Shown here: positions 16,227 to 27,572 of the stretch, piece after piece
Position numbering within the stretch: position 1 is the stretch's first letter
Layout: each line of letters begins with the position of its first letter
DNA from: an uncultured Oleiphilus sp.
Lineage (GTDB): Bacteria; Pseudomonadota; Gammaproteobacteria; Pseudomonadales; Oleiphilaceae
Assembly: GCA_913020245.1 (NCBI GenBank)
Contig: CAJWAD010000024.1
Span: 1 to 38,197, forward strand
Reading direction: 5' to 3'
Length of the DNA: 38,197 nucleotides
Notes under the pieces: model-generated
The model's database searches: none
What the model was told of the DNA's origin: nothing
The model's input: the letters and a program-made list of their open reading frames with translations, nothing else
Position numbers and translations under genes: made by a program

Positions 16227-17849
16227 TTAATTAAAGCGTCCGGCTAAATTCTCAGACAGCACTGCTATTTCTCTTAGTTTTTCCGCAGTCATTTGTGTTG
16301 TTGCTGCTGACTGCGACGTTTCCTCAACAAGGTCTGAGACTTCAACAATCGTTCGCGTAATATCTTTTGATACATTTGTTTGTTGTTCTGCTGCGGTTGC
16401 TACTTGATGACTTAGCGCTGTAATTTGCTCTACACTCTGCGTCACTACATCCAGTTTTGATGAAGCTTCGTTAAAGAGTTTTGCGCTTTCTTGGGTAATG
16501 CTGAAGCTGGAATCCATTACTTCTACGGTCTCTTGTGCGCCGTTTTGTACACTTGCAATAATGATTTCGATTTCTTCAGTTGATTGTTGCGTCTTTTGAG
16601 CAAGAGAACGCACCTCATCTGCAACGACTGCGAATCCTCTACCTTGCTCGCCCGCCCGAGCGGCTTCAATAGCGGCGTTGAGTGCTAATAAATTGGTTTG
16701 TTCGGCAATCCCTCGAATAACGTTAACTACCGTGCCGACTTCGTTGGTATGGCCCTCCAGGTTTTTAACTGTATCCAGTGTATTTTCAACCTGATTAGAT
16801 AAGCGTTCCATTGAGTTTTGTGCCGTTTGCATAGTCTGGGCACTTTCGTTAGCTGCATTGCTGGCATCGCTTGCCGCACTTGCTGCGCCGACTGCATGGC
16901 TGGCAACTTCTTCTGCGGTAGCGCTCATTTCTGTCATAGCCGATGCAACATGTTCAACGGTATCATGTGCAGAGCTGACTCGCCCACTAATCCGCACAGT
17001 GGCGTCGCTAAGTGACTCGGCGGCGTCTAAAAGGCCGGCGTTAGTCGATTTGAGTTGAATCGAAACCTCGCTCAAGAAGTGTTGAAGTTTATCGGTTGCA
17101 TGCGCAAGGTCGCCTAGCTCATCTTCAGATGTTTGCGCAATTTTTGTTCCCAGGTTGCCCTCACTAACCGCTTTGATTTGGTCGATCAGGTGTTTGATTG
17201 GTTTTATGATATTCATTTTTATGAGTGCTGCAGACCCACTGACAAATATAAGCACCGCCATGATTGCAATCAGGATTGAGGCAGTATTGCGAGAGTAAGC
17301 CATAGACTGCGTTTCCGCCGCCCCTTTCTCTATTAGCTTCGCCGCATCTTCGGCTGCGCTTGCGATTAGTTTTGAAGGTTGACGATCAATACCTTTGACT
17401 GCCTTATCCCCAGCTGAATGTTCATAACCCGCGCTTACAAAAGCTTCGTAACCGTTGCGATAGGCCGCGCCCATTTGTTTATGTGAATCCAAAAATTTTA
17501 TAATTTTGTTTTTGAGATCTTTATCTTGTACTGACTGTGTCAGCGCCTTGCCGATGTCGCTTATTTTGGTCTCTTGCTCTTGGAATTTCGTCCAATATTT
17601 CTCGCGTTGACTCGCCTCTTTGCCACGCAATAAGACATTTTTCCATTCTTGAACCTGCGTTTTAAATTCCGAAAGCATCAGACTTATTTGCCGTTCATGC
17701 GCAATATCCTCATCTATCAGCTGACTGTAGGTATTGATATTTTGCGTGGATTCATAATAAGCGAAAAGCTGCGCGGCAAGTATCGCTACCGAGCCTAGTA
17801 TGATCATTGCGATCAATTTGGCTGCAATACTTTTTCTGATAAGGTTCAT
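16227..17849 (-). CDS. Methyl-accepting chemotaxis protein
   Basis: 540 residues. TM1 is at about 10-31, a periplasmic four-helix-type sensor domain at 32-190 (with a [11 protein letters not shown] segment and many charged helices), TM2 at about 188-210, HAMP next ([26 protein letters not shown]) and a long cytoplasmic coiled coil whose tip is [40 protein letters not shown], diagnostic of the receptor signalling domain. It passes ligand binding to CheA/CheW. The ligand is unknown. ATG 17849 is preferred to ATG 17855 because AGGA is seven bases before the former but directly touches the latter. There is no CheR-docking pentapeptide at the C-terminus (ends LAGRFN). Confidence 0.93.
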   Translation of the reverse strand: MNLIRKSIAAKLIAMIILGSVAILAAQLFAYYESTQNINTYSQLIDEDIAHERQISLMLSEFKTQVQEWKNVLLRGKEASQREKYWTKFQEQETKISDIGKALTQSVQDKDLKNKIIKFLDSHKQMGAAYRNGYEAFVSAGYEHSAGDKAVKGIDRQPSKLIASAAEDAAKLIEKGAAETQSMAYSRNTASILIAIMAVLIFVSGSAALIKMNIIKPIKHLIDQIKAVSEGNLGTKIAQTSEDELGDLAHATDKLQHFLSEVSIQLKSTNAGLLDAAESLSDATVRISGRVSSAHDTVEHVASAMTEMSATAEEVASHAVGAASAASDASNAANESAQTMQTAQNSMERLSNQVENTLDTVKNLEGHTNEVGTVVNVIRGIAEQTNLLALNAAIEAARAGEQGRGFAVVADEVRSLAQKTQQSTEEIEIIIASVQNGAQETVEVMDSSFSITQESAKLFNEASSKLDVVTQSVEQITALSHQVATAAEQQTNVSKDITRTIVEVSDLVEETSQSAATTQMTAEKLREIAVLSENLAGRFN

Positions 17850-18001
17850 GAACATATCCTGAGAATGGATTAAAGGGTTATTTAGTCGTTAACGGTTCCG
17901 GCTGTGATAAGTTTAGTTGTAAATCTGCAAAGCGCTCTTTTTTAATGTGAATTGTCGATCAAGCTATGTTTATTTAATAACTGCGGAGCGCAGGCTTACT
18001 T

Positions 18002-19981
18002 TTATGAACTAGCAGAGCCAAAGTTTGTCGACTCTAGGACATTGAGTATTACCCGCTCTAATTCATTCATAGCGACAGGTTTTTGCAGTAACGAAGCGAA
18101 CCCTTTTTCTCTGAAATTATAGTCGTTTAACTGATCACTGTGCCCAGTCATCGCTATAAACGGCATATCAAACCCCATTTTCCTAACCTCCATGAGTATG
18201 TCTGCACCCGTAAAATTTGGCATCATCATATCGGTAATGACAAGATCATAGGTTTTATCTCGCGCATTTAGCGCCTTGAAGAAAAGTGTGGGGTTGTCGT
18301 AGGTGTCTATTTTTGCATCACTGTCTGCTAAAAATGCCGACATAATAATGGGAATGCTCGGTTCGTCATCGATAATAGCGATATGTGAATCATTTAGAGA
18401 GGTAGCGGTAGTCTCGTTTTCAATTTCATTCGCCTCGACACTAATATTTTGGTTAACCCTCGGAAATAGCAGCTCTACGCGTGTGCCCATATCTTCCACC
18501 GAAGTCAGCATAACATGCCCGCCCAGCGAATGGAGTAAACCATGAACCACTGCCAGTCCCATCCCCGAGCCTTTGCCAATCGCTTTTGTTGTAAAGAAAG
18601 GCTCGAATACCATATTTAGTTTGTCAGCCGGTATACCCATGCCCGTATCTCTTACGGTAATTCGTACGAAATCACCTTCTATTAGTTGGTGGCATGATGC
18701 GCAGGAAGCTCTGTGAATGTGTGTCGTATCTGCCGAAATACTTAGGGTGCCTCCAGTTGGCATTGCGTCTCGGGCATTCAAACAAAGATTCATCATCAAT
18801 TGGCTATGCGAGGTCGGGCTTAATGAAACGAGCATTTGCTCGGACTTATCGATGTTCATTTCAATCTCAATCGCACTAGGTATCAATGGACGAATGACGT
18901 CCAAAAAACTGTCTAGGGTTTTGTTTACGCAGAGAATATCGTTTGTTTCTTGATCTCCTCGCGCAAAAGCTAGTAATTTTGTGACCAGTTCTTTTTCACG
19001 TTCACCTGATGAGATAATTTTTTCAACATACTTTACCAGCAGTGGTTGATTCAATTTTACCAGATCTTTTTTGAGGAGCTCCGCGTAGCCGTTAGTGACC
19101 GCAAGCATATTGTTGAAATCATGGGCGATGCCTCCTGTGAGCTGGCCTAGGGCTTCGATCTTTTGCATCTGTTGTAGACGTTGCTCGAGTTTGGCTTCTC
19201 GTTCTTCACCGAGCTTTTTGTCTGTAATATCAGTATGAATTGAAACATACCGTTCGATATCACCCTGATCATTTATATAAGGCACAACGGTTGAGTCTAC
19301 CCAGTAGAGGTCACCGTTTTTCGTTCGATTACAAATCTCGCTACGAAATACTTCACCTGCTCCGATTTGCTGCCAGAATTCGCGCCAGAATTTCCAGTCA
19401 TGATAATGGCTGCTAATGCGGTTGTGATTCAAGCCTATTAATTCTTCTCTTGCGTACCCAGAGATATCAAGAAATTTTTCATTCGCATAGACGATGCGGC
19501 CCTCTAAATCGCCAATGCTGACAATTGCATGACGATCGAATGCGTATTGTTGATAAGCAAGGTCTTGCTTATATTTTGCAGCGTCGATAGTTGCATTTTT
19601 TAGAACGGTTACGTCTTGGAAGAAGCCTTCTATTGCAATGACCTCCTCGTTTTTACCGATTATCGCTTTACCTAGGGACTGTACCCATATCTCATTACCC
19701 TTGGCGGTTGTAAGTCGACAGTGAATGTCCCAGGATTCACCGTTTTTTTGAACTTGATTTAAGGTTTCGACAATGAGTTGCCGACCATCTTTTGAATCCG
19801 GATAAAAGCTCAGTGCTTCCTCTAGGTTAGGCTGATAGTTATCGGCAACTTCATGGATACGTTTGGTTTCTGGGCTCCAATAAAGCTCATTGGTAAGCAA
19901 GTTTAAATGCCAATCACCGATACCAAACTCTCGCATCATGCCGCGAGGGAGATCCTCATAAATAGAAATACTAGGTTGCAA
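18002..19981 (-). CDS. Soluble PAS-PAS hybrid histidine kinase with C-terminal receiver
   Basis: 659 residues without membrane segments. PAS/PAC 1 is at about 15-130 and PAS/PAC 2 at about 145-255, ending in YVSIHTDITDKK. The dimerisation/phosphoacceptor box is GQLTGGIAHDFNN with His287. The ATPase domain has an N box (MMNLCLNARDAMP), G1 (VRDTGMGIP), F box (FEPFFTTK) and G2 (GKGSGMGLAVVHGLL). The receiver has the acidic pair in IIDDEPS, the phospho-accepting Asp584 (ITDMMMP), Thr612 and Lys634. It starts at TTG 19981, supported by AGGAG seven bases upstream. No separate response regulator is adjacent. It sits upstream of the chemoreceptor in the same direction, 150 bases away, so a shared sensory role is possible but unproved. 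Confidence 0.92.
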   Translation of the reverse strand: MQPSISIYEDLPRGMMREFGIGDWHLNLLTNELYWSPETKRIHEVADNYQPNLEEALSFYPDSKDGRQLIVETLNQVQKNGESWDIHCRLTTAKGNEIWVQSLGKAIIGKNEEVIAIEGFFQDVTVLKNATIDAAKYKQDLAYQQYAFDRHAIVSIGDLEGRIVYANEKFLDISGYAREELIGLNHNRISSHYHDWKFWREFWQQIGAGEVFRSEICNRTKNGDLYWVDSTVVPYINDQGDIERYVSIHTDITDKKLGEEREAKLEQRLQQMQKIEALGQLTGGIAHDFNNMLAVTNGYAELLKKDLVKLNQPLLVKYVEKIISSGEREKELVTKLLAFARGDQETNDILCVNKTLDSFLDVIRPLIPSAIEIEMNIDKSEQMLVSLSPTSHSQLMMNLCLNARDAMPTGGTLSISADTTHIHRASCASCHQLIEGDFVRITVRDTGMGIPADKLNMVFEPFFTTKAIGKGSGMGLAVVHGLLHSLGGHVMLTSVEDMGTRVELLFPRVNQNISVEANEIENETTATSLNDSHIAIIDDEPSIPIIMSAFLADSDAKIDTYDNPTLFFKALNARDKTYDLVITDMMMPNFTGADILMEVRKMGFDMPFIAMTGHSDQLNDYNFREKGFASLLQKPVAMNELERVILNVLESTNFGSASS

Positions 19982-20340
19982 GTTCCGTCTCCTACCAACT
20001 CATCATCAATGACAAATGTTTACTACTAAAGGGCATATGTATCTTATTTGGGGTAAGTATAGGCTATAAATGGGTAGTTTTTTAGGACATATATTTTGTG
20101 TTCAACTTTTGCGACAGTGCTGCGTTGACGGCGGGGCTCCTAGCAGTGCATAACGCTTGTTAGGATACGTGTATTTGTTCGTTATTACTGATAGGTGACG
20201 CCGAAACCTGCATTGAAAGTAGACTGAGCCATAGACATTAAGTTTGCGGCGTTCTATGCTGATTTATCGGTTGAACAAAGCGCTGCCTGCGCTGGCATTT
20301 ATACTTACTACGCTTCTATAAAAAGGCCTGTGGATTATTT
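19982..20340. other. 359-bp divergent promoter region
   Basis: The spacer separates the histidine kinase (-) and the RND adaptor (+). I see no gene and no clear operator. TATACT at about 20303 and TATAAA at about 20071 are possible -10 elements, but neither has a good -35 at the right distance. Confidence 0.5.
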
Positions 20341-21477
20341 ATGAAATTTCGTACTATTTTGTTACCTTTTTTATCTGTTTTTCTTGTCTCGGCATGCTCT
20401 GAAGACGTTGCAAAGAATCAAGCGGCAGCGCCTTTACCGCAAGTTAGCACGGCGCCTGCAGTCCTTAAGTCGATCGTGTCTTCACAAGACTTTGTGGGCG
20501 TGACAGAGCCAAAAGAAGATGTAACTATTCAGGCGCGCGTGACGGGCTATTTAATAAAGCAGGCTGTACCCGATGGCGCGCGCGTGAGCGAAGGTGACCT
20601 GCTGTTTGAATTGGATAAAGACACGCTTGAAGCTGAAGTTTCGAAAGCAACCGCAAAGAAAGCAGCAGATCAAGCCGCGCTTGATGAGACGACTCGTAAT
20701 TACAAGCGCGGCAAAGAGCTGATAGTTAAAGGGAGTATAAGCCAGGCGCAGATGGACCAGCTACTCAGTAAGAAATTGCAGGCCGAAGCGGCGATTAAAT
20801 CTTCGCAAGCAGCGCTTAAAACCGCAAACTTAAACTTAAGTTATTCTTCAATATATTCGCCAATTGATGGCGTTATGAGTCAGTCTGCGGTCAGTATTGG
20901 CGATTCAATTACACCAGCTACGATATTAGCAAACGTGGTGCTTTCAGACCCTATGTATGTCAGCTTTCAGGTAAGTGAACGTGAATTGTTTGCCTATCGA
21001 GAGCGGCGTAAGAAAGAACTTTTAGAGGACGAGAACGCGCCTGAAGGACTAGCAAAGCTGAAGTTCTCCACCGGGACAATTTATGATAAATCAGGTAATT
21101 TTGACTTCGTCGATAACCGTATTGATCAAAATACGGGCACGATAAAAGTGCGGGCGGCTTTCGAAAACTCTGATGGATTCATCCTTCCGGGCCAACATGT
21201 AACGGTGATTGTTGAGGGCGGTAAGCCGAAAGAGGTGCTTTTGGTGCCCTACAAATCAATCCAGGAAGATCAGGCCGGTAAGTTTTTGCTTGTGTTAGGT
21301 AACGATAAAACTGTTGAAAAACGATCAGTAAACACGGGTGCGGTCGATGGTATAAATATTGTTATAACTGAAGGAATTAAAGAAGGGGAGCAGGTGATCG
21401 TGGATGGATTACAAAAGGTGAGAGTAGGGGCCAAAGCTGAAGGTTCTGTCGCACAAATGCCTGACGCTACATACTAG
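20341..21477 (+). CDS. RND efflux periplasmic adaptor lipoprotein (MexE/AcrA type)
   Basis: 378 residues. The signal ends with a lipobox (FLVSAC, Cys19), so the adaptor is anchored to the inner membrane. Segments follow in the usual order: beta-barrel/lipoyl half ([38 protein letters not shown]), a coiled-coil hairpin with alternating Ala/Lys/Gln (about 100-165), the second lipoyl half ([24 protein letters not shown]) and the barrel ([17 protein letters not shown]...LPGQHVTV). It joins the pump encoded 11 bases downstream to an outer-membrane channel, which is not encoded here. Substrates are not predictable. Confidence 0.92.
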   Translation: MKFRTILLPFLSVFLVSACSEDVAKNQAAAPLPQVSTAPAVLKSIVSSQDFVGVTEPKEDVTIQARVTGYLIKQAVPDGARVSEGDLLFELDKDTLEAEVSKATAKKAADQAALDETTRNYKRGKELIVKGSISQAQMDQLLSKKLQAEAAIKSSQAALKTANLNLSYSSIYSPIDGVMSQSAVSIGDSITPATILANVVLSDPMYVSFQVSERELFAYRERRKKELLEDENAPEGLAKLKFSTGTIYDKSGNFDFVDNRIDQNTGTIKVRAAFENSDGFILPGQHVTVIVEGGKPKEVLLVPYKSIQEDQAGKFLLVLGNDKTVEKRSVNTGAVDGINIVITEGIKEGEQVIVDGLQKVRVGAKAEGSVAQMPDATY

Positions 21478-21488
21478 GGAGACACGGC

Positions 21489-24400
21489 ATGTTTAGTCAG
21501 TTTTTTATTAGTCGCCCAAAGTTTGCGTTTGTTATCTCTATTGTCATCTCGCTTGCCGGTTTTCTGGCATTGCAAGTACTCCCCATTGCTGAATTCCCAA
21601 AAATTTCGCCCCCTGTCGTTCAAGTAACCGCTTCTTATCCCGGTGCGGATTCTCAAGTTGTGCAAGAGGCAATAGCCGCACCGATCGAAAATGAAGTCAA
21701 TGGTGTGGAAGGCATGCTGTATATGTCTTCTAAAAGTGCGAACGACGGCTCTTATGCCTTAACCATTACGTTTGAAATTGGCACGGATGCAGATCTTGCG
21801 CAAATTAACGTACAAAATAGAGTGAGCCGAGCGAATCCAAAGTTACCCGCCGACGTTGTAAAACAAGGGGTAACGGTAGATAAGCAGTCAACTGAAATGG
21901 TGCTGGTTGTCAATCTCTTCTCACCAGAAAGCACCTACGATGGCTTGTTCCTCTCAAATTATACCAATATCAATGTGCTGAATGAGCTCTCCCGGATTAA
22001 CGGGGTCAGTGATGCGTCGATCCTAGGAGCACTGGATTATGGCATGCGCATCTGGCTTGATCCGAAAAAAATGGCGGCATTGGGTGTAACCACGACGGAT
22101 CTGCAACAAGTGATTAATGAGCAGAATGTTCAAGTGCCAGCAGGTCAATTAGGTGGCGCTCCATCCCCTGCAGATCAGCAATTTCAATATACATTGAAGG
22201 CGAAAGGTCGCTTAGAAACGCCTGAAGAATTCGCTAATCTTGTGGTACGTTCGCGTAGTGATGGCTCCAGTGTCTTGATGAAAGATATTGCGCGCGTAGA
22301 GTTGGGGGCGGCGGCTTATAATTGGTATGGTGAACTGAACAACAAGCCCGGGGTTGTGCTAGCCGTCTATCAATCACCAGATGCTAATGCTTTGCAAGTA
22401 GCGAGTGATGTTTATGCGTTGATGGATCGTTTATCTGAACGATTTCCAGACGATATTGAATACGCAATTCTTTACGATACAACACGCTATATCCAAACCT
22501 CGATTGATGAGGTTATTACCGCACTATTTCAGGCGGTGGCGCTGGTCATTTTAGTCGTATTCCTGTTTTTACAAGATTGGCGCTCGACCCTAGTGCCAGC
22601 GATCGCTATCCCTGTTTCGTTAGTTGGCACCTTCGGCGTAATGCTTGCCATGGGCTTCTCAATCAATACGGTTAGTTTGTTTGGCTTGATACTGGCGGTG
22701 GGGGTCGTGGTCGACGATGCAATTATTGTGGTTGAAAACGTACAGCGGCATATTGAGGAGGGCTTGAGCCCGGTTGAGGCGACGCGTCTCTCGATGAAAG
22801 AGGTGAGTGGTCCGGTGATTGCGACCACGTTGGTTTTACTCGCGGTTTTTGTGCCGGTTTCCCTGATGCCTGGCATAACGGGGCAAATGTATAATCAGTT
22901 TGCTGTTACCATTTCTGTCGCAGTCTTGATCTCCTCCCTCAATGCCCTAACGCTGAGCCCGGCGCTCTGTGCCACGTTACTTAAACCGAGCAAGGAAAGT
23001 CGAAATTTCTTCTTCGTTGGCTTTAATCGTTACTTTGAAAAAATGACTAATGCCTATGCGGGTGTGGTAGCAAAGAGCGTTAGGAAAATTGGTCTGGTTG
23101 CGATTTGTCTTGTCGTGGTGTTTGTTTCGATTGGGGGGGTATTCAAAATTCTCCCGATGGGCTTTGTGCCGAATGAAGATAAAGGCGCGTTCATGATTGA
23201 TATTCAACTTCCCTCCGGTGCAGCGTTACTTCGCACAGGTGAAGTGATGAAGCAGGTTACGGACATTGCAAACCAGGAACCTGGCGTGAGTGATGTGATG
23301 ACGGTAAGTGGCTACAGCTTAATTTCTGGCGCGGCCTCATCTAATGCAGGGCTTGCCATTGTAACGCTTGATGCCTGGGATGATCGAACAGATCCTTCAC
23401 TTTTTCAAGACGCAATCGTTCGTAGCTTGCAGCAAAAGCTGAATGCAATTTCAAGCGCCAATATTCGTGCTTTTTCAATGCCACCAATTCCTGGCTTAGG
23501 CGGCACGAGCGGCCTTGAATTTGTACTCACAGACCTACAGGGGCGCGATGCGCGCTCATTATCCTCAGCAATGGGGAGTTTTATTTTGGCGGCAAATCAG
23601 CGGCCTGAAATCGCATTTGCTTTCAGTACCTTCTCTGCCGATATCCCGCAGACGTTTGTCGATGTTGATCGTGTTAAAGCGAAGAATCTTGGCATACCTT
23701 TGTCAGAGATATTTATGACGCTGCAAACACAATTGGGCTCACTCTATGTCAACGATTTTAATAAGTTTGGCCAAGTGTATCGCGTGTTGATGCAAGCAGA
23801 GGCAGAGTTTAGGAACGAAGAATCTGATTTAGCCAATTTGCATGTGCGTTCCTCAAGCGGTCAGATGATTCCCTTGAGCACTTTGCTAATAACGGAACCC
23901 ATACTCGGGCCAGATGTTTCCAATCGATATAATATGTCGAATGCAGTCACGGTTAACATCATTCCCGCGCCAGGCTTTAGTAGCGGTGAAGCCATGGCAG
24001 CGGCAGAAGAATTAGCCAAGACGAGTTTGCCAAGTGGTTATGAGGGGCAGTGGACCGGCATGGCATTTCAACAAATTTTAGCAGGCAACCTTGCGCCGTT
24101 ACTGTTTAGTTTGTCGATTATCTTCGTTTATTTGTTTTTAGTGGCTCAATACGAAAGTTGGAGTATTCCTATCTCTGTTGTTCTGTCAGTGCCGATTGCG
24201 ATACTGGGTGCAGGGGCGATGTTGTTGGCAATGAACAATCCGCTTGATTTGTATGCGCAGGTTGGCCTCATCTTGTTGATAGGCTTAGCCACGAAGAACG
24301 CGATTTTGATTGTCGAGTTTGCCAAGGAAAAACGAGAGGTTGATAGGGTTAGTATTATTGAAGCGGGCGAAACCGCTGCGCGTTTGCGATTTAGAGCGGT

Positions 24401-24614
24401 GTTGATGACCGCGTTATCATTTGTCCTGGGCATTATGCCGCTAATTTTTGCCATCGGTGCGGGGGCGGCTAGCCGTCACTCGATCGGTTATACGGTCTTT
24501 GGTGGGATGGCACTGGCAACGGTAATTGGTACACTTTTAATCCCGGCATTCTTCGTAATGATACAAACTTTACGTGAGCGTTTTAAAGGAGAGGCGATAG
24601 AAGGTCAGATCTAA
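21489..24614 (+). CDS. RND multidrug efflux pump, HAE1 family
   Basis: 1041 residues, the normal length for AcrB/MexF-like pumps. The N-terminal helix ([24 protein letters not shown]), the [14 protein letters not shown] helix with the proton-relay Asp409/Asp410, and the [16 protein letters not shown] helix with the conserved Lys are present, and the protein shows the expected duplication of two six-helix halves with large periplasmic loops. It exports toxic compounds or metabolites in exchange for protons together with the upstream adaptor. The AGGGAGA ribosome site sits directly after the adaptor stop. No TetR or LysR regulator gene adjoins the pair. Confidence 0.94.
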   Translation: MFSQFFISRPKFAFVISIVISLAGFLALQVLPIAEFPKISPPVVQVTASYPGADSQVVQEAIAAPIENEVNGVEGMLYMSSKSANDGSYALTITFEIGTDADLAQINVQNRVSRANPKLPADVVKQGVTVDKQSTEMVLVVNLFSPESTYDGLFLSNYTNINVLNELSRINGVSDASILGALDYGMRIWLDPKKMAALGVTTTDLQQVINEQNVQVPAGQLGGAPSPADQQFQYTLKAKGRLETPEEFANLVVRSRSDGSSVLMKDIARVELGAAAYNWYGELNNKPGVVLAVYQSPDANALQVASDVYALMDRLSERFPDDIEYAILYDTTRYIQTSIDEVITALFQAVALVILVVFLFLQDWRSTLVPAIAIPVSLVGTFGVMLAMGFSINTVSLFGLILAVGVVVDDAIIVVENVQRHIEEGLSPVEATRLSMKEVSGPVIATTLVLLAVFVPVSLMPGITGQMYNQFAVTISVAVLISSLNALTLSPALCATLLKPSKESRNFFFVGFNRYFEKMTNAYAGVVAKSVRKIGLVAICLVVVFVSIGGVFKILPMGFVPNEDKGAFMIDIQLPSGAALLRTGEVMKQVTDIANQEPGVSDVMTVSGYSLISGAASSNAGLAIVTLDAWDDRTDPSLFQDAIVRSLQQKLNAISSANIRAFSMPPIPGLGGTSGLEFVLTDLQGRDARSLSSAMGSFILAANQRPEIAFAFSTFSADIPQTFVDVDRVKAKNLGIPLSEIFMTLQTQLGSLYVNDFNKFGQVYRVLMQAEAEFRNEESDLANLHVRSSSGQMIPLSTLLITEPILGPDVSNRYNMSNAVTVNIIPAPGFSSGEAMAAAEELAKTSLPSGYEGQWTGMAFQQILAGNLAPLLFSLSIIFVYLFLVAQYESWSIPISVVLSVPIAILGAGAMLLAMNNPLDLYAQVGLILLIGLATKNAILIVEFAKEKREVDRVSIIEAGETAARLRFRAVLMTALSFVLGIMPLIFAIGAGAASRHSIGYTVFGGMALATVIGTLLIPAFFVMIQTLRERFKGEAIEGQI

Positions 24615-24698
24615 AGACAGCGCCATAAAGGCTATTGATGTCGGTGTATAAACGGGTACAAAAGCCGTCATTAACAGAAACGCAGCGTGTTTAACTGC

Positions 24699-24732
24699 AC
24701 AAAAAACGAGACCTAGTGTCTCGTTTTTTGTA
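24699..24732. terminator. Strong bidirectional rho-independent terminator
   Basis: ACAAAAAACGAGAC (24699-24712) pairs exactly with GTCTCGTTTTTTGT (24718-24731) around the loop CTAGT. A GC-containing core is followed by TTTTTT on the + strand and, by symmetry, on the - strand. It ends the RND operon and insulates the molybdenum enzyme operon. Confidence 0.9.
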
Positions 24733-24808
24733 TCCTTTATAGAACATATAAAATAAAAAAAGGTGCTTAATTGTGCCGGTGAGAAAGACACAATAATAAG
24801 AGGTTCTG

Positions 24809-25309
24809 ATGAAACTTACGCTTAATGGTGAGACGCTTAGTCTCGACCTTGACCCACAGATGCCCTTGCTCTGGGCGATTCGCGATGAATTGAATTTAAC
24901 GGGTACCAAGTTTGGTTGTGGTATGGGGTTGTGTGGTGCGTGTACCATTCACATGAATGGCGCTGCGATTCGGTCATGTATTACCCCACTGAATGCGGCA
25001 GAGGGACAGCATCTCACTACGATTGAAGGAATTTCAGACGGCGATGAGTTGCATCCCGTTCAGGCATCATGGATTAAACACAGTGTGCCGCAGTGTGGTT
25101 ACTGCCAGCCAGGTCAAATTATGTCTGCCACGGCGTTGCTTGCGTCGAACCCCACGCCTAGCGACGACGATATTGAGACGGCCATGGCAGGTAATATTTG
25201 CCGTTGTGGCACTTATTCGCGCATCAAACGCGCGATTAAAGACGTAGCCGATTCAACGGACTCCTTCCAGCAAGCCAACGCTTCGCTCGCCTATAACGCG
25301 AAAAATTAA
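24809..25309 (+). CDS. 2Fe-2S subunit of a molybdenum hydroxylase (IorA-like)
   Basis: 166 residues. An N-terminal plant-type ferredoxin domain carries [11 protein letters not shown] (Cys37, 42, 45) and Cys57; the helical C-terminal domain carries CGYCQPGQ (Cys96, 99) and [10 protein letters not shown] (Cys131, 133). These eight cysteines hold the two 2Fe-2S clusters that carry electrons away from the molybdopterin site. Length and motifs match the small subunit of isoquinoline 1-oxidoreductase and related two-subunit aldehyde dehydrogenases, which lack the FAD subunit of xanthine dehydrogenase. It is the first gene of a three-gene operon; the Mo subunit begins 11 bases later. Confidence 0.92.
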   Translation: MKLTLNGETLSLDLDPQMPLLWAIRDELNLTGTKFGCGMGLCGACTIHMNGAAIRSCITPLNAAEGQHLTTIEGISDGDELHPVQASWIKHSVPQCGYCQPGQIMSATALLASNPTPSDDDIETAMAGNICRCGTYSRIKRAIKDVADSTDSFQQANASLAYNAKN

Positions 25310-25320
25310 AAGGGGGGAGT

Positions 25321-27549
25321 ATGGGACCGGTTCATTCAGAAAATATTTCGTTGACTCGCCGAGGGTTTGTAAAGGCGAGTATTGCAGGTTCGGGCGGTTT
25401 AGCGCTGAGTTTAAACTTAGCTGGCTGCGCGACGACGTCTAAAAGTATTTCGCCAGATGGGGCCTGGAAGGCTGATGCTTGGTTGGAAATAAAACCCGAC
25501 AATACGATTGTGTTTACGCTAGACCGCGTTGAAATGGGGCAGGGAACGTATACGGGTTTAACCACGTTAATTGCCGAAGAGTTAGATGTGGCGCCTGAGG
25601 CAATTAACGTCATATTCGCGCCGGCAGAAAAAGCTTATCGAAACCCGAGTTACGGGATACAGCTAACCGGTGGTAGCAGCAGTTTATCCTCGGCTTGGAA
25701 ACCTCTCAGAAATGCGGGCGCTTCGGCGCGAACAATGCTTATCTCGGCGGCAGCCGATACCCTTCAAGTTTCACCGGATACGCTGTCGACGGCTAATGGT
25801 GAAGTCATGCATGCAGCCTCGAACAAGCGATTAACGTACGGCTCTCTCGCGCGGCTAGCGTCACAGAAAAAGCCACCTGAATCTCCGTCACTCAAAACGC
25901 CGAATGAATTTAAATACATTGGCAAGCAAACTCAGCGCTTGGACAGCCTGACAAAAGTGACAGGACAAGCTACCTTTGGTATTGATGCAGGTATCGATAC
26001 GGCACTTGCCGCCATTGTTGTTCGCCCGCCATCAATCGGCGCTGAGCTTGATGCTCACAATGGTGAAGAGCTATTATCAAAAGGCCTAGCTGATGCGATT
26101 GTTGAGATAAGCAGTGGGCTGGCGGTAGTGGCCAAATCTTATTGGCATGCTCGCCAAGTTGAACAAAAATTGCAGGTTAAGTGGAGAGATAACAGTGCTG
26201 CGCCGAGTGACGCATTGGTATTCAACCTGTATGAAGAAACTGCAAACACTGACGCCGGAAACGTTGTACGTGAAGAAGGTGACGTGACGACTCAGTGGTC
26301 AGACGCCGCAGAGCTTCTTGAGGTTGAGTATCGTTTGCCCTTTTTGGCGCATGCGACGATGGAACCGATGAATTGTACTGCACACATTCAGGAAAATCGT
26401 GCAGATATTTGGACGTCAACGCAAGGGCCTGATGTTGCGCAAGTTGCCGTTGCCAAAGTCACAGATTTAGAGATCGAAGATGTGTATGTTCATAACCAAT
26501 TTATTGGGGGTGGTTTTGGCCGGCGCCTGACGCAGGACTTTGTTGCCGAAGCTGCGGAGATTTCGGCAAAGGTGGGGTTGCCTATAAAGCTGACATGGTC
26601 TCGCGAAGACGATATGAGAAATGATTTTTACCGGCCTGCTAGCTTGCATAAACTTAAGGGCGCCGTAGACGAGAAGGGCAATGTCTTAGCATGGAAACAT
26701 CACATTGTGGGCCCCGCCTTGATGGATTGGTATGTGTGGGATGTGGCGCCTGCTAAGTTGAGTTGGGCGCCAAAATATATGTATTCAATGCTCGGCAGCA
26801 TTGGTCTAATGGCACAAGGTACGCCAATGGCACCAGCGGATACCTCAGGTTATGAAGGGGCGGATGATCTTGATTATCAGTTTAGAAACCAACAAGTTAC
26901 CTACAGTAAAGCGGACGCAGGCATTCCAGTAAGTTACTGGCGCGCGGTTGGCCACTCGTATAATGGCTATGTGACCGAAAGCTTCTTTGATGAGATGGCG
27001 GAGGCGGCGAAAAAAGATCCTGTTGCAATGCGTTTAGAGTTATTAAGTGAATCGCCGCGTATGCGTAAGGTGATAGAGACCTTAGCGGATAAGGGTAATT
27101 GGGGGCGTGTGACACCCAATGGCGTATTCCAGGGGTTTGCTGCGCATAAATCATTTGGTTCGTTTGTCGCTCAAATTGTTGAGTTAAGTATTAGGTCTGA
27201 TCAAATCAAGATCGAGAAAGTGATCTGTGTGGTCGACTGTGGGACGGTTGTTAATCCCGATATAGTGACCATGCAAATGGAAAGTGGGATTGTATTTGGT
27301 TTGACTGCGGCGCTCTATGGTGAAATAAACTTCGATGAGGGTGCGCCTCGACAAAGCAATTTTCATGATTACCAAATTTTGCGTATGAATGAAATGCCCG
27401 TCATCGAAACCCATATTATTTCGAGTGATGAAAAGCCAACGGGCGTCGGTGAACCAGGTTTACCGCCCTTAGCGCCGGCGGTTGCGAATGCGCTATACAA
27501 GGCGACTGGCAAACGCTTTCGTAGCATGCCATTTAGGTTAAATGCTTAA
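25321..27549 (+). CDS. Tat-exported molybdopterin hydroxylase large subunit (IorB-like)
   Basis: 742 residues. The N-terminus holds a twin-arginine signal (LTRRGFVKAS followed by a Gly/Leu-rich stretch and LAGC), so the two-subunit enzyme is probably carried to the periplasm. The body shows the Mo-cofactor binding domains in order: VEMGQGTYTGL (an MGQG-type motif), QLTGGSSSL, FIGGGFGRRL, WRAVGHS and the late GVGEPGLPPLAPAV, whose Glu711 is the expected base in catalysis. Family enzymes hydroxylate N-heterocycles or oxidise aldehydes with water as oxygen source. The Cys in LAGC could instead be a lipobox. A GGGGGGAG ribosome site precedes the ATG. Substrate unknown. Confidence 0.92.
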   Translation: MGPVHSENISLTRRGFVKASIAGSGGLALSLNLAGCATTSKSISPDGAWKADAWLEIKPDNTIVFTLDRVEMGQGTYTGLTTLIAEELDVAPEAINVIFAPAEKAYRNPSYGIQLTGGSSSLSSAWKPLRNAGASARTMLISAAADTLQVSPDTLSTANGEVMHAASNKRLTYGSLARLASQKKPPESPSLKTPNEFKYIGKQTQRLDSLTKVTGQATFGIDAGIDTALAAIVVRPPSIGAELDAHNGEELLSKGLADAIVEISSGLAVVAKSYWHARQVEQKLQVKWRDNSAAPSDALVFNLYEETANTDAGNVVREEGDVTTQWSDAAELLEVEYRLPFLAHATMEPMNCTAHIQENRADIWTSTQGPDVAQVAVAKVTDLEIEDVYVHNQFIGGGFGRRLTQDFVAEAAEISAKVGLPIKLTWSREDDMRNDFYRPASLHKLKGAVDEKGNVLAWKHHIVGPALMDWYVWDVAPAKLSWAPKYMYSMLGSIGLMAQGTPMAPADTSGYEGADDLDYQFRNQQVTYSKADAGIPVSYWRAVGHSYNGYVTESFFDEMAEAAKKDPVAMRLELLSESPRMRKVIETLADKGNWGRVTPNGVFQGFAAHKSFGSFVAQIVELSIRSDQIKIEKVICVVDCGTVVNPDIVTMQMESGIVFGLTAALYGEINFDEGAPRQSNFHDYQILRMNEMPVIETHIISSDEKPTGVGEPGLPPLAPAVANALYKATGKRFRSMPFRLNA

Positions 27550-27572
27550 CATAAATTGGTATTGAAATAACG

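Noticed and set aside
22529..22876. 115-codon frame antisense to the RND pump gene
   Set aside because: The low-complexity Thr/Ser/Ile-rich product is the expected shadow of a membrane protein gene read backwards.
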